The notes: generated by a model not told the origin, from the letters alone. 45,161 nt of DNA from CAZPZR01 sp964591105 (GCA_964591105.1 CAZPZR010000006.1:1-45161), one strand, 5' to 3'; shown: positions 32,317 to 41,573, counted from the stretch's first letter. Program-made: numbers and translations.

Positions 32317-34962
32317 TTACCACCTGTTTTTCAGTTTATTCTGCAGCTGATACAATGTATTCAGCGCATCAATTGGTGTCAGATTGGCAACGTCTAAGTT
32401 CTTCAATTCTTCCAGAACATCATCATCTTTCACCGTGTCAAAAAGTGACATCTGCGCAAGATCTACCTCATCCAATTTCTTTGCTTTTACGCGAGATGGC
32501 GTTCCCTGCGCCGCAATATCTTTGATTCGCGTTGTAATATCTGCATGAATCAACTCTTCTACAATCTCTTTCGCACGCGTAATTACATTCTCTGGTACGC
32601 CGGCAAGTCTGGCAACCTGAATTCCGTAGCTTTTGTCTGCGCCGCCTTTCACAATTTTACGAAGGAAAATGATGTCATCTCCTTTTTCTTTTACTGCGAT
32701 ACAGTAGTTATTAACATTATCAATTTTACCCTCTAACTCTGTCAGTTCATGGTAATGCGTTGCAAAAAGTGTCTTCGCTCCCAGCAATTTACTATTACTG
32801 ATATGCTCAATGACTGCCCATGCAATACTCAATCCATCAAAAGTACTGGTTCCTCGCCCAATTTCATCCAGAATCAGCAAGCTTTTACTTGTCGCATTAC
32901 GCAAAATGTTCGCCACTTCTGTCATTTCCACCATAAACGTGCTCTGTCCGGATGCAAGGTCATCGGACGCACCGACACGCGTGAAAATACGATCCACCAG
33001 TCCAATATCCGCACTGGATGCAGGGACGAAAGAACCAATTTGCGCCATCAGTACAATCAACGCTGTCTGTCGCATATACGTAGATTTTCCAGCCATGTTC
33101 GGTCCTGTAATAATGGAAATCCGCTGTTTCTTATCATTCAAATATGTATCATTCGTAATAAACATATCATTCGGAATCATCTTCTCTACAACCGGATGAC
33201 GGCCATCTTTAATATCAATGACTCCTTTTTCATTAATCTTTGGTCGCACATAATTATTGCGTTCTGCCACGATTGCAAGAGATGCAAGCGCGTCAATCTG
33301 TGCAACTGCCTTTGCAGTCGTCTGAATACGCACTACCTGTTCCGCAATCTTGTCGCGGATCTCACTATACAGTTGATATTCCAATGCATAAAGCTTATCT
33401 TCTGCTCCCAGGATCGTATCTTCCAGTTCTTTTAGTTCTGGAATAATGTATCGTTCTGCATTGGTCAACGTCTGTTTTCTCATATAGTAATCTGGAACAA
33501 GATTCTTAAAAGAATTGGTAACTTCCAGATAATAGCCAAATACTTTATTAAAACGAATTCGCAGGTTCTTGATTCCTGTCTTTTCTCGTTCGGTTTCCTC
33601 TAATTTTGCAAGCCAGTCTTTACCATCAGACTTTGCATTTCGAAGCTTATCTACTTCCACATCATAACCATCGCGGATAATTCCGCCTTCTTTCATAGCA
33701 ATTGGCGGATCTTCCTTAATGGCAGTCTGAATCAATGCGCAAAGATCTTCCAGCGGATCCAGATTGCTGTCAATCTCTTTCAGCAGGTCACTCTGCATGT
33801 CTCCCAAAATGCACTTAATATGTGGGAGCATCGCAAGGGAACTCTGAAACGCAATCAGATCTCTCGGATTTGCGGACTGGAACGTAATCTTACTCACTAG
33901 ACGTTCCAAGTCATAAACAGGTGCCAGATACTCTCGAATCTCTTCACGACTGATTGCCTGATCTTTCAGCTCTTCCACCGCATCCAGACGCTGAAGAATT
34001 GCTTCTTTATCAATCAATGGCTGCTCAATATATTTACGAAGAGTACGTGCTCCCATCGCTGTCTTTGTCTTATCTAATACCCACAGCAGAGAACCACGTT
34101 TTTGTTTTTCACGTAACGTTTCACACAGTTCCAGATTTCTACGTGTAGAGCTGTCTAGAAGCATGTATTTTCCAGTTGCATATGGTGTCAGTTTTGACAA
34201 ATGTGAAAGGGATGTCTTCTGTGTCTCTTTCAGATACTGCAGCAGTGCACCTGCCGCAAGAACTCCACTTTCGTAGTCCTGCATTCCAAGTCCTTCTAAA
34301 GTTCCGCTATGGAAATGTTCCTTTAACACATTCGCACAGATTGCATCGTCAAAGTACCATGCATCCAGAGAATAAATGGTAATGCCCAGACGTTCTCGCA
34401 AATCTACAAAATCCATGCCACTCATATAAAAAGCCTCATTGCAAATCAGCTCTGAGGGCATAAATTTATAAATTTCATCAAATAATTTTTCACTATTTTC
34501 CAATTCCGTTACAAAATAGTCTCCGGTTGTAACATCTGCAATAGAAAGTCCATAGCGTCCTTCCACATAAACGACACACATCAGATAGTTGTTCTTCGTC
34601 TCGTCCAATGCCTGTGTATCCAGGTTTGTTCCTGGTGTAACAATTCGAACGACTTCACGTTTCACAATTCCTTTTGCAGTTGCCGGATCTTCTACCTGTT
34701 CACAGATAGCCACCTTATAGCCTTTGGATACGAGACGGTTCAAATAAGAGTCTACTGAATGATATGGTACTCCGCACATCGGTGCGCGTTCTTCCAATCC
34801 ACAGTTCTTACCTGTCAAAGTAATCTCCAGTTCCTTAGATGCTGTAATTGCATCGTCAAAGAACATCTCGTAAAAGTCTCCTAATCTATAAAATAAAATG
34901 CAGTCTTTGTATTCTTCTTTTGTCTTCATATACTGCTGCATCATTGGTGTTAATTCAGCCAC
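32317..34962 (-). CDS. mutS: DNA mismatch repair protein MutS
   Basis: Recognises mismatches and small loops. The 881-residue protein has the mismatch-wedge Phe in GDFYEMF (FYE at 30-32). Connector, lever and clamp domains follow. The ATPase domain carries Walker A GPNMAGKST (620-628), Walker B LLILDEIGRGTSTFDG and the downstream ATHYHELTELE. The extreme C-terminus (NTLYQLQNKLK) matches the MutS dimer/tetramer helices. The start is a GTG seven bases after GAGGAG, with its own promoter upstream. First gene of the mutS-mutL-miaA operon. Confidence 0.98.
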   Translation of the reverse strand: MAELTPMMQQYMKTKEEYKDCILFYRLGDFYEMFFDDAITASKELEITLTGKNCGLEERAPMCGVPYHSVDSYLNRLVSKGYKVAICEQVEDPATAKGIVKREVVRIVTPGTNLDTQALDETKNNYLMCVVYVEGRYGLSIADVTTGDYFVTELENSEKLFDEIYKFMPSELICNEAFYMSGMDFVDLRERLGITIYSLDAWYFDDAICANVLKEHFHSGTLEGLGMQDYESGVLAAGALLQYLKETQKTSLSHLSKLTPYATGKYMLLDSSTRRNLELCETLREKQKRGSLLWVLDKTKTAMGARTLRKYIEQPLIDKEAILQRLDAVEELKDQAISREEIREYLAPVYDLERLVSKITFQSANPRDLIAFQSSLAMLPHIKCILGDMQSDLLKEIDSNLDPLEDLCALIQTAIKEDPPIAMKEGGIIRDGYDVEVDKLRNAKSDGKDWLAKLEETEREKTGIKNLRIRFNKVFGYYLEVTNSFKNLVPDYYMRKQTLTNAERYIIPELKELEDTILGAEDKLYALEYQLYSEIRDKIAEQVVRIQTTAKAVAQIDALASLAIVAERNNYVRPKINEKGVIDIKDGRHPVVEKMIPNDMFITNDTYLNDKKQRISIITGPNMAGKSTYMRQTALIVLMAQIGSFVPASSADIGLVDRIFTRVGASDDLASGQSTFMVEMTEVANILRNATSKSLLILDEIGRGTSTFDGLSIAWAVIEHISNSKLLGAKTLFATHYHELTELEGKIDNVNNYCIAVKEKGDDIIFLRKIVKGGADKSYGIQVARLAGVPENVITRAKEIVEELIHADITTRIKDIAAQGTPSRVKAKKLDEVDLAQMSLFDTVKDDDVLEELKNLDVANLTPIDALNTLYQLQNKLKNRW

Positions 34963-34998
34963 GTTACTTCTCCTCTTTTGCTTAAATTCTTACATTTC

Positions 34999-35028
34999 AT
35001 TGTAGCACACTGTTTAAAAATCTGTAAA
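34999..35028 (-). promoter_or_regulatory. mutS promoter
   Basis: On the minus strand TTTACA (35023-35028) and an extended -10 (TGC then TACAAT, -10 at 34999-35004) are spaced by 18 bases, 36 bases before the mutS GTG. It starts right at the end of the upstream membrane protein gene. Confidence 0.6.
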
Positions 35029-35029
35029 C

Positions 35030-35446
35030 TTATAAAAAGAAAAATTTCGGCTTTTCTTCCCCGTACATCCAGTGCCCCAAATATCCACACAAAACAATTC
35101 CAACCGCGCAAAGCCCTGAAAATATCACCACAAATGGCAAGCAGATTTGCCCCATCACATTGAAGGGAAGTCGGCTGTAATCCCATACTGCCAGCTTCAG
35201 CCATTTATTCACAATAATTCCTGTGATAAACTCCAAACATGTCACAACAAGAATTCCACGAAATACTTGCTTCCAAAAAGGCTCTGTCCAATGAAGGAGA
35301 TTCCCTTGAAAAAAGAAAAAATCCAGACAAATGCCACCAAGTACAAACATCGTCCAATGTGAAAATCCACGAAATAACAGCTCGAAGCTATAATACAGAG
35401 ATCCACCCAATGCTCCAAAAAATAAATACTCACTTAATTTCTTCAT
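35030..35446 (-). CDS. CmpB-like membrane protein (putative ABC transporter permease family)
   Basis: A 138-residue membrane protein with about four membrane segments. The signature LEFITGIIVNKWLKLAVWDY, then SRLPFNVMGQICLPF, identifies the family annotated as putative ABC transporter permease (PF06541). No ATPase gene is adjacent and function is unknown. Its only ribosome binding site (GGTGAGGG) is inside the stem of the terminator after miaB. It may be translated from read-through RNA or an unseen promoter. Confidence 0.78.
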   Translation of the reverse strand: MKKLSEYLFFGALGGSLYYSFELLFRGFSHWTMFVLGGICLDFFFFQGNLLHWTEPFWKQVFRGILVVTCLEFITGIIVNKWLKLAVWDYSRLPFNVMGQICLPFVVIFSGLCAVGIVLCGYLGHWMYGEEKPKFFFL

Positions 35447-35448
35447 GT

Positions 35449-35490
35449 AAAAACGCCCTCACCATTCTTCTTACTAAATAGTGTGGGCGC
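35449..35490 (-). terminator. Terminator after miaB
   Basis: Minus strand CGCCCACAC pairs with GTGAGGGCG (one A-A mismatch) over an 18-base loop, followed by five T. It ends the operon that finishes with miaB. The 3' arm holds the ribosome binding site of the next gene. Confidence 0.75.
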
Positions 35491-35515
35491 TTCTTGTTTA
35501 GATTATAGTTGGAAG

Positions 35516-36955
35516 TTATTTCATTTCGCCAAGGTAATAGAATCCTTTGCATTCGGACAAATGTACTGTTACAAATGTTCCGACCATGTCTTCACTTCCT
35601 TCAAAGTGTACCAGCAAGTTGTTGCTCATTCTTCCAGTTACCATGCCTGGGTTGTGATCACTGACAGATTCTACCAATACTTCCTGATCTGTACCTTCGT
35701 GTACAGCACATACTTCTGCGGCAATTGTCTGTACTTCATTCAACAGACGATCAAAACGGTCTTTGACTACGTCTTCCGGTACTTGATTTTCCATTACGGC
35801 AGCAGGTGTTCCTGTTCTCTTCGAATAGATAAATGTAAATGCGCTATCATAACGTACCTGACGAACAATATCCATTGTTTCTAGGAAATCTTCTTCTGTT
35901 TCTCCAGGGAAACCTACAATAATATCCGTAGTCAGGGAAATATCTGGAATCGCTTCCTTGATTTTTCTTACCAAATTCAAATACTTTTCTTTATCATAAC
36001 GTCTGTTCATCTTTTTCAGAATATCAGAGCTTCCGGACTGCACTGGAAGATGCAAATGTTTGCAAATCTTCTTGGAGTTCTTCATAACTTCAATCAGTTC
36101 ATCTGAAAGATCCTTTGGATGAGATGTCATGAAACGAATTCTCTTCAATCCTTCAATTTTCTCAATTTCCTGCAGAAGTTCTGCAAATGAAATCGGATGC
36201 TCCAGTGTCTTCCCATAAGAGTTTACATTCTGTCCAAGCAGCATAACTTCTACAACACCATCTGCAACTAACTTCTCAATTTCACGAACGATTGCTTTCG
36301 GATCACGGCTTCTTTCACGACCACGAACATATGGAACAATACAATAGCTACAGAAGTTGTTGCATCCAAACATAATATTGACACCAGATTTGAATGGATA
36401 CTTTCTGTCATTTGGCAAATCCTCTACGATTTTATCCGTATCTTTCCAAATATCGATTACCATACGTTTAGAATAGAAACGAGTAACCAATAACTCTGCA
36501 AATTTGTAAATGTTATGTGTACCGAAAATTAAATCTACGAAAGAATAACTCTTTTTCAGTTTTTCCACTACTTCTGGCTCCTGCATCATACAGCCACAAA
36601 GTCCAATCATCATATGTGGATTTTTCTTTTTCTTTGGTTTCAACTGTCCAAGATGTCCATATACCTTTGTATTCGCATTCTCACGAACAGTACAAGTATT
36701 ATAGATTACAAAATCTGCTTCATCTTCCGCAGCTTCTACATAACCAATCTGCTTCAGGATTCCACAAAGTTTCTCAGAGTCTCTTGCATTCATCTGACAG
36801 CCAAATGTTGTCACGCAGAATGTCAGGTCTCTTCCAATCTCTTCCTTCTTCTGTGCAAGATACTGCTTTGCTTTTTCTATGTAATAGTACTGTCTTTCTG
36901 GTTCTGTCACGGGTGCTTCCTTAGACAAATTGATGTCTTGATTCATCATATTCAT
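35516..36955 (-). CDS. miaB: tRNA methylthiotransferase MiaB
   Basis: A radical SAM enzyme that adds a methylthio group to i6A37 of tRNA, after MiaA. The 479-residue protein has the N-terminal UPF0004 domain with auxiliary-cluster cysteines Cys53 (FGCQMN), Cys88 (NTCTVRENA) and Cys122 (CGCM). The SAM cluster is Cys198-x3-Cys202-x2-Cys205 in GCNNFCSYC. A TRAM domain covers about 410-479. The ATG was chosen because AAAGGA lies seven bases upstream. Its first 35 bases overlap the end of a small DUF4250 gene in another frame. Confidence 0.97.
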   Translation of the reverse strand: MNMMNQDINLSKEAPVTEPERQYYYIEKAKQYLAQKKEEIGRDLTFCVTTFGCQMNARDSEKLCGILKQIGYVEAAEDEADFVIYNTCTVRENANTKVYGHLGQLKPKKKKNPHMMIGLCGCMMQEPEVVEKLKKSYSFVDLIFGTHNIYKFAELLVTRFYSKRMVIDIWKDTDKIVEDLPNDRKYPFKSGVNIMFGCNNFCSYCIVPYVRGRERSRDPKAIVREIEKLVADGVVEVMLLGQNVNSYGKTLEHPISFAELLQEIEKIEGLKRIRFMTSHPKDLSDELIEVMKNSKKICKHLHLPVQSGSSDILKKMNRRYDKEKYLNLVRKIKEAIPDISLTTDIIVGFPGETEEDFLETMDIVRQVRYDSAFTFIYSKRTGTPAAVMENQVPEDVVKDRFDRLLNEVQTIAAEVCAVHEGTDQEVLVESVSDHNPGMVTGRMSNNLLVHFEGSEDMVGTFVTVHLSECKGFYYLGEMK

Positions 36956-37097
36956 AATCAATTCCTTTCAAAATATCTATAATTTCTTCTTTGTTTACTT
37001 GGTTCTCTTCGCAGAAAGCATCAAATGTATGATACTCATCCCGCAATTTTGTATTGAGAAAACTCAATAAAATCATTGGATCTTTTGGCAAATTCAT
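36921..37097 (-). CDS. DUF4250 small protein
   Basis: A 58-residue protein read directly from the minus strand. It begins MNLPKDPMILLSFLNTKLRD and ends IDYEYDESRHQFV, the pattern of DUF4250, a small clostridial family of unknown function. GAAGG lies seven bases before the ATG. It sits 15 bases after the cyclo-ligase stop and overlaps the miaB start by 35 bases, so it should be cotranscribed and may be coupled to miaB translation. No membrane segment or signal is present. Confidence 0.82.
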   Translation of the reverse strand: MNLPKDPMILLSFLNTKLRDEYHTFDAFCEENQVNKEEIIDILKGIDYEYDESRHQFV

Positions 37098-37112
37098 GAA
37101 AACGCCTTCTTT

Positions 37113-37667
37113 CTAATTTCTTTTTATCGTCTGTGCTTCAGTGATCACATAGTCTGGACAAATGTCCGTCTCTTCCGTTGGAAGTTCTTCTGCAATCTGT
37201 ACTTCAAACGCCAATGCAATCTTTCTCAGATTCGGATGTGCTTCCAGATAACGGTCATAGAATCCACCGCCATAGCCCAGTCGATGGCATGCGCGGTCAA
37301 ATCCAACTCCCGGCTGGATCATCAATCCTTCTGTTGCTTCCGCCATCTGTTCTGTAACAGGTTCCAAGATTCCATAAGCTCCACTTTCTAAATCCGAAAA
37401 GGATTCCATCCGATAAAAATCCATGGTGATGCCATGTACTTTCGGCACCCACACGCGCTTTTCATCCTTCCACGCCTGTTCCATAATTGCTCTCGTTCCA
37501 ACTTCCTTATTGTAGTCAACATAGCAGTAAATATCTTCTGCTTCCTGATACCACGGGTGTGCGAACAATGTCTCCTGAATCTTCTTAGACTGGCTCTCCC
37601 ACACTTCCTTCGAGAGTGCGCGACGTTTCGCCAAAATCGATTTTCTAATTTCCTTTTTTGTCTCCAT
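37113..37667 (-). CDS. 5-formyltetrahydrofolate cyclo-ligase
   Basis: Converts 5-formyl-THF to 5,10-methenyl-THF with ATP, recycling folate. The 184-residue protein shows the basic ATP-binding start KKEIRKSILAKRRAL, then ILEPV and the signature PGVGFDRACHRLGYGGGFYDRYL. The start is the ATG six bases after GGAG, inside the end of the DUF896 gene (23-base overlap). A ten-codon longer reading lacks a site. Confidence 0.94.
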   Translation of the reverse strand: METKKEIRKSILAKRRALSKEVWESQSKKIQETLFAHPWYQEAEDIYCYVDYNKEVGTRAIMEQAWKDEKRVWVPKVHGITMDFYRMESFSDLESGAYGILEPVTEQMAEATEGLMIQPGVGFDRACHRLGYGGGFYDRYLEAHPNLRKIALAFEVQIAEELPTEETDICPDYVITEAQTIKRN

Positions 37668-37866
37668 ATTTTTCTCCAAGATTTGTAATGGAACCATCTT
37701 TTTCTTTGATGGAAATGTTGTTCAGCTGACCACGAAGATTACGCTTGAAAGAATCAATATATTCTCTTCTTAAAATCTGCTGTTCCTTCAATTCCTCTTC
37801 ATTAAGTCCTACTGTTTTTGATTTATGATATAATTCATTGATACGTGCAATCTTTTCTTCATTCAT
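37645..37866 (-). CDS. DUF896 (YnzC-like) small protein
   Basis: A 73-residue helical protein of the DUF896 family: RINELYHKSKTVGLNEEE, then EQQILRREYIDSFKRNLR. The Bacillus member YnzC lies in the SOS operon with yneA, but here the gene is over 30 kb from the YneA-like gene. Function is unknown. An AAAGGA site lies ten bases before the ATG. It heads the short operon with the cyclo-ligase, DUF4250 and miaB. Confidence 0.92.
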   Translation of the reverse strand: MNEEKIARINELYHKSKTVGLNEEELKEQQILRREYIDSFKRNLRGQLNNISIKEKDGSITNLGEKYGDKKGN

Positions 37867-37901
37867 TTTTCTTTTGTCCTTTCTTTCGAACTGCTTGTTC
37901 T

Positions 37902-37930
37902 ATCTTACACTATCTGAAATCAGAAGTCCA
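37902..37930 (-). promoter_or_regulatory. Promoter of the DUF896-miaB operon
   Basis: On the minus strand TGGACT (37925-37930) and TAAGAT (37902-37907, preceded by TG) are spaced by 17 bases. The spacer begins with the palindrome TCTGATTTCAGA. It lies 36 bases before the DUF896 ATG. Confidence 0.5.
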
Positions 37931-37962
37931 CTTTATTTTTCATCTGCATCTGCATTCTGAAA

Positions 37963-38328
37963 TCAACTGGAATAATTTTCCAGAAAGCCATAAAGTTCCT
38001 CCTGATCTTCTATATATTTTCCATTACGGACTTCTGTCCGCACTTTCTCTGGAAGTTCTTCAAATAAAATGTCTGTATATTCGTAAATTGTTTTCCCGTC
38101 ACTTAAATATACTACGACATAACCATTCGATTCTTTCAAAAAGAAACAATCTTCTTTTAATGCATGTCCATCGGTAACTACTGATTCTGCGGACGACTGT
38201 AATTGCTCTTTTTGTTCTGTCATCTGTGATTCTTGAATATCCTTTCTCCAAAACTTGTGGCTTCCCGTAAAAAATACAAGTACCATCAAAAAGAGGATAA
38301 AAATACCAACACTATACTTTTGTTTCAT
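37963..38328 (-). CDS. Exported protein with BofC C-terminal-like domain
   Basis: A 121-residue protein with one N-terminal membrane segment or signal (about 7-24). A polar linker follows, then a domain at about 60-120 (ESNGYVVVYLSDGKTIYEYT, later YIEDQEELYGFLENYSS) resembling the C-terminal domain of BofC, an intermembrane regulator of SpoIVB in sporulating Bacillus. The similarity is judged by eye from the GYVVVY-type strand and the LxxFLENYSS end. AAGGAG lies eight bases before the ATG. Neighbours include a SpoVB-like gene, which fits a sporulation role. Confidence 0.55.
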   Translation of the reverse strand: MKQKYSVGIFILFLMVLVFFTGSHKFWRKDIQESQMTEQKEQLQSSAESVVTDGHALKEDCFFLKESNGYVVVYLSDGKTIYEYTDILFEELPEKVRTEVRNGKYIEDQEELYGFLENYSS

Positions 38329-38388
38329 AAGGCACACTCCTTTTTAAGTACAGTATTGGCATTTTTTCACATTTCATTCCTAATCTCG

Positions 38389-40050
38389 TTATTTAAATAA
38401 ACGAACTTTTTTGCAAATTTTTACAAGTAAATGTCCTTTTGGCATCTGCATCATTTCTTTCTCTGTAACGCCTCCAAGAAGAACTAAAGAGACTGCATAC
38501 ACAGCAACCGCAATGCAAAGTGCAAATACTGTCGCTATACGTGCACCAATGAAAAGTTCAAACAATACCTGTGCTCCTAAGGTAATTACGCCCATGATGA
38601 CAGATGCAATCGTCGGAACAAGGAACGTTCGTTTCACTTCCTGAACGTAACCGATTCGTTCTCTCAGTGCATGGGAGTTCAAAATACATGCAGAAGCTGA
38701 GAATACAATCTTACTCAATACAACCGCGTAGATTCCCCACTTGAATACTACCATCATGATAAACAGTGCAATCACATGGATAACCAAGGAAATTGCTGCA
38801 CTCTTTACTGGTGTCATCATATCGTCCAGTCCCTGAAGAACAGCATTGGTAACTGTAGAGAGACAATAGAACACAACGGAAAGTGCTCCAAGCTGAAGCA
38901 TGAGTGCACCTGTGTCATTATTCTCTGTAAAGAATAACAAGTTCAAAATTGGTTTTGCAAGCACTGCAATTCCCACTGCTGCCGGAATTGCAATCATCAT
39001 GTTAAATCTGGAAAACAGTTCAATCTTCCCGTGAATCTCTTTGCGCGTTCCCGTCTGTGCAGTTGCTACCAAACTTGGTACAAGTGAAGATGCAAGTGCA
39101 CTGGAGAATGCCAGTGGAACATTGATAATCGTATCATATTTTCCACTGAAGATTCCAAGAAGTGCCGCATATTCACTTTCTGCATGTCCCTGTGCAGACA
39201 TGATCATTCCGAACATAGAATTATCAATTACACCGCAAAGGTTATATACCGTAGAACTCAACAGAACTGGTGCAATCGTGAGAAGGAGAATCTTAATAAT
39301 CTTCCTATATCCTTCATTCTTATGCCCATGATCCCTGCGCATCTGTTTCTTGAATACTTTATTATATACTAAGAATAAGGCAACTACAAACAGCAGTGCA
39401 GAAAGTGCTCCTGCTACCGTACCAAGTGTACCACCTGCTGCCGCATAAGCCTGCCCATAAGCTTCGTTTCCTTTTGTTTCAGCAACCTTCTGTCCTGCTT
39501 TTAACAAGAAGTAAGCTCCTGCAATACTTGCAACTGCGTTGACTACCTGTTCCAAAATCTGTGAGATTGCTGTTGGAATCATAGTTCCATTTCCCTGGAA
39601 GAATCCACGGAACACCCCAAGTAACGCTACGATCAAAATACATGGTGCTAATACTCTCAACGCAAATGAACTAAATTCCATCGCCATAAGATTCTTGGCG
39701 ATAAATTCCGCTCCAAAGAAAATCAAGAGTGCAACCGTTCCACCTACCGTAATCGCAAATGCTAACGCCCCGCGAAAGACTTTATAAGCATTTTTATATT
39801 CTTTTTTCGCAACTCTCGCAGAGACTAATTTGGACACTGCGAGCGGCAGACTGTAGGAAGTCAAGGTTAATGCAATGGCATAAATCTGGAAGGCAACACC
39901 ATAATATCCCATTCCCTCGTCTCCAAGAATATTGACCAACGGGATACGATACACCGCCCCAATAATCTTTGTAATAACTCCCGCGATTGCAAGGATTGAG
40001 CCTTGGATCAGGAAGTTTTTTTCGTTTTTCTTTGTATGTTGTTCTGACAT
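38389..40050 (-). CDS. SpoVB/MurJ-type MOP flippase
   Basis: A 553-residue integral membrane protein with about 14 membrane segments. MOP-superfamily members flip lipid-linked sugars; SpoVB acts in spore cortex formation and YtgP/MurJ flip lipid II. The family start (GSILAIAGVITKIIGAVYRIPL) and DEGMGYYGVAFQIYAI are typical of the SpoVB-like subgroup. GGAG precedes the ATG by 6 bases. It follows ybeY in the yqfC operon direction. Substrate is not decided by sequence. Confidence 0.88.
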   Translation of the reverse strand: MSEQHTKKNEKNFLIQGSILAIAGVITKIIGAVYRIPLVNILGDEGMGYYGVAFQIYAIALTLTSYSLPLAVSKLVSARVAKKEYKNAYKVFRGALAFAITVGGTVALLIFFGAEFIAKNLMAMEFSSFALRVLAPCILIVALLGVFRGFFQGNGTMIPTAISQILEQVVNAVASIAGAYFLLKAGQKVAETKGNEAYGQAYAAAGGTLGTVAGALSALLFVVALFLVYNKVFKKQMRRDHGHKNEGYRKIIKILLLTIAPVLLSSTVYNLCGVIDNSMFGMIMSAQGHAESEYAALLGIFSGKYDTIINVPLAFSSALASSLVPSLVATAQTGTRKEIHGKIELFSRFNMMIAIPAAVGIAVLAKPILNLLFFTENNDTGALMLQLGALSVVFYCLSTVTNAVLQGLDDMMTPVKSAAISLVIHVIALFIMMVVFKWGIYAVVLSKIVFSASACILNSHALRERIGYVQEVKRTFLVPTIASVIMGVITLGAQVLFELFIGARIATVFALCIAVAVYAVSLVLLGGVTEKEMMQMPKGHLLVKICKKVRLFK

Positions 40051-40062
40051 AGTTTACTCCAT

Positions 40063-40557
40063 CTATCGTAATATATTTAACTTTTCTAAGATTTCTCTCT
40101 GCATCTGTTCCATCTGTTCACGCTCATCATCCTCTATGTGATCATATCCTGACAAATGCAGCATCGAATGTGCAACCAAAAACGCATATTCGCGCTTTGG
40201 ACTGTGTCCATACTCTTCTGCCTGAGAAAGTACTTTTTCCTTAGAAATCACAATATCTCCAAGCATCAGTTCCCCACTTTCCGGATGAAAATATTCGTCG
40301 CAGGCTTCCAGAAACTCAAAATCTCCTGCATTCTCATAATCAACCATTGGGAAAGAAAGTACATCCGTTGGTCGATCAATCCCACGAAATTCTTGATTCA
40401 TCTGATGAATCTGCTCATTCATAGTAAGAAGCAGGTTTACTTCTGCTTCATATGGACATTCCACATAGTCAATCGCTGCCTCTGCTACTTCTTTGGCAAG
40501 CACCTCACAATCAAATGGTAACTTTAATGCTCCCTCTTCTTCAAAAAAAAGTGTCAT
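40063..40557 (-). CDS. ybeY: Endoribonuclease YbeY
   Basis: A zinc-dependent endoribonuclease involved in 16S rRNA 3'-end maturation and rRNA quality control. The 164-residue protein has the metal motif HSMLHLSGYDH with His130, His134 and His140. DRPTDVLSFPM and LGDIVIS are family hallmarks. Its ATG overlaps the phoH stop in TAATG, with AGAAGGAGA just upstream, so translation is coupled to phoH. Confidence 0.97.
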   Translation of the reverse strand: MTLFFEEEGALKLPFDCEVLAKEVAEAAIDYVECPYEAEVNLLLTMNEQIHQMNQEFRGIDRPTDVLSFPMVDYENAGDFEFLEACDEYFHPESGELMLGDIVISKEKVLSQAEEYGHSPKREYAFLVAHSMLHLSGYDHIEDDEREQMEQMQREILEKLNILR

Positions 40558-41573
40558 TACTTTCTCCTTCTATCTGTACTCTTATTGAACTTATTATCAC
40601 GATTCTTACTTCTTGCTGCTTTACTCTCATAATCCTCGTATGCTTTTACAATCTTCTGCACCAGTGGATGACGTACAACGTCTTTACTAGAAAGTCTGCA
40701 AATGCTAATATCATCAATATTCTTTACAACATTCACAGCGACGTCTAAACCGGATGCCTGACCAGACGGCAAATCCTTCTGAGTCTCATCTCCGGTAATG
40801 ACTACTTTTGAGCCAAATCCGATACGAGTCAAGAACATCTTCATCTGTGCTGGAGTTGTGTTCTGTGCTTCATCTAAGATAATAAAGGCATTATCCAAAG
40901 TGCGCCCACGCATATAAGCCAGTGGTGCAACCTCAATCAATCCCTTCTCAGAATTTTTTATAAAGCTTTCTGCACCCATAATCTGATACAACGCATCATA
41001 GAGTGGACGAAGATATGGATCAATCTTGCTCTGCAAATCCCCTGGAAGAAATCCTAGCTTCTCTCCTGCCTCGATTGCTGGACGCGTCAAAATGATTCTT
41101 CCCACTTCATTATTCTTAAATGCTGTAATCGCCATTGCCATCGCAAGATATGTCTTTCCTGTTCCCGCTGGACCAAGTCCAAAGGTAATCATCTGCTTTC
41201 GGATGGCATCCACATACGTTTTCTGACCGAAAGTCTTTGGTTTGATTGGTTTTCCCTGAAGCGTATGGCAGATAATATCCTTATCAATCTCAACCACGTT
41301 CTCTTCACTGTCTTCCATTGCAAGTGCCAATGTATAATCTACGTTCTGTTCCTGAATGGTATTCCCACGCTTGGATAACTCCACCAACTGGTTTAGGACA
41401 CTCTTCGCCTTCTCCACTCTGGAAGCCTCTCCCATAATCTTAACGTGTTCTCCACGCGCAATCAATGTAACATGAAGCGTGCGTTCAATCTTCTTTGCAT
41501 ATGCGTCAAACTGTCCAAATACATTCTGCTCATGTACTGCTGGAATCTCAATGACTGTTTCCATCATTCCCAT
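40557..41573 (-). CDS. phoH: PhoH-family ATPase
   Basis: A 338-residue P-loop protein linked to RNA metabolism. An N-terminal KH-like part (about 25-70) precedes the helicase-like ATPase. Walker A is GPAGTGKT (134-141) and Walker B is AFIILDEAQNTTP. The C-terminal tail is very basic. AGGAGA lies eight bases before the ATG, within the end of yqfD (26-base overlap). The order yqfD-phoH-ybeY is conserved in Firmicutes. Confidence 0.96.
   Translation of the reverse strand: MGMMETVIEIPAVHEQNVFGQFDAYAKKIERTLHVTLIARGEHVKIMGEASRVEKAKSVLNQLVELSKRGNTIQEQNVDYTLALAMEDSEENVVEIDKDIICHTLQGKPIKPKTFGQKTYVDAIRKQMITFGLGPAGTGKTYLAMAMAITAFKNNEVGRIILTRPAIEAGEKLGFLPGDLQSKIDPYLRPLYDALYQIMGAESFIKNSEKGLIEVAPLAYMRGRTLDNAFIILDEAQNTTPAQMKMFLTRIGFGSKVVITGDETQKDLPSGQASGLDVAVNVVKNIDDISICRLSSKDVVRHPLVQKIVKAYEDYESKAARSKNRDNKFNKSTDRRRK

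Noticed and set aside
34950..35204. 84-codon minus-strand frame spanning the mutS start and the CmpB-like gene
   Set aside because: It overlaps two recognised genes and the mutS promoter, and its sequence resembles no family.
37931..37962. CATCTGCATCTGCAT short direct repeat after the BofC-like gene
   Set aside because: Only two and a half copies, with no stable hairpin and no sign of function.
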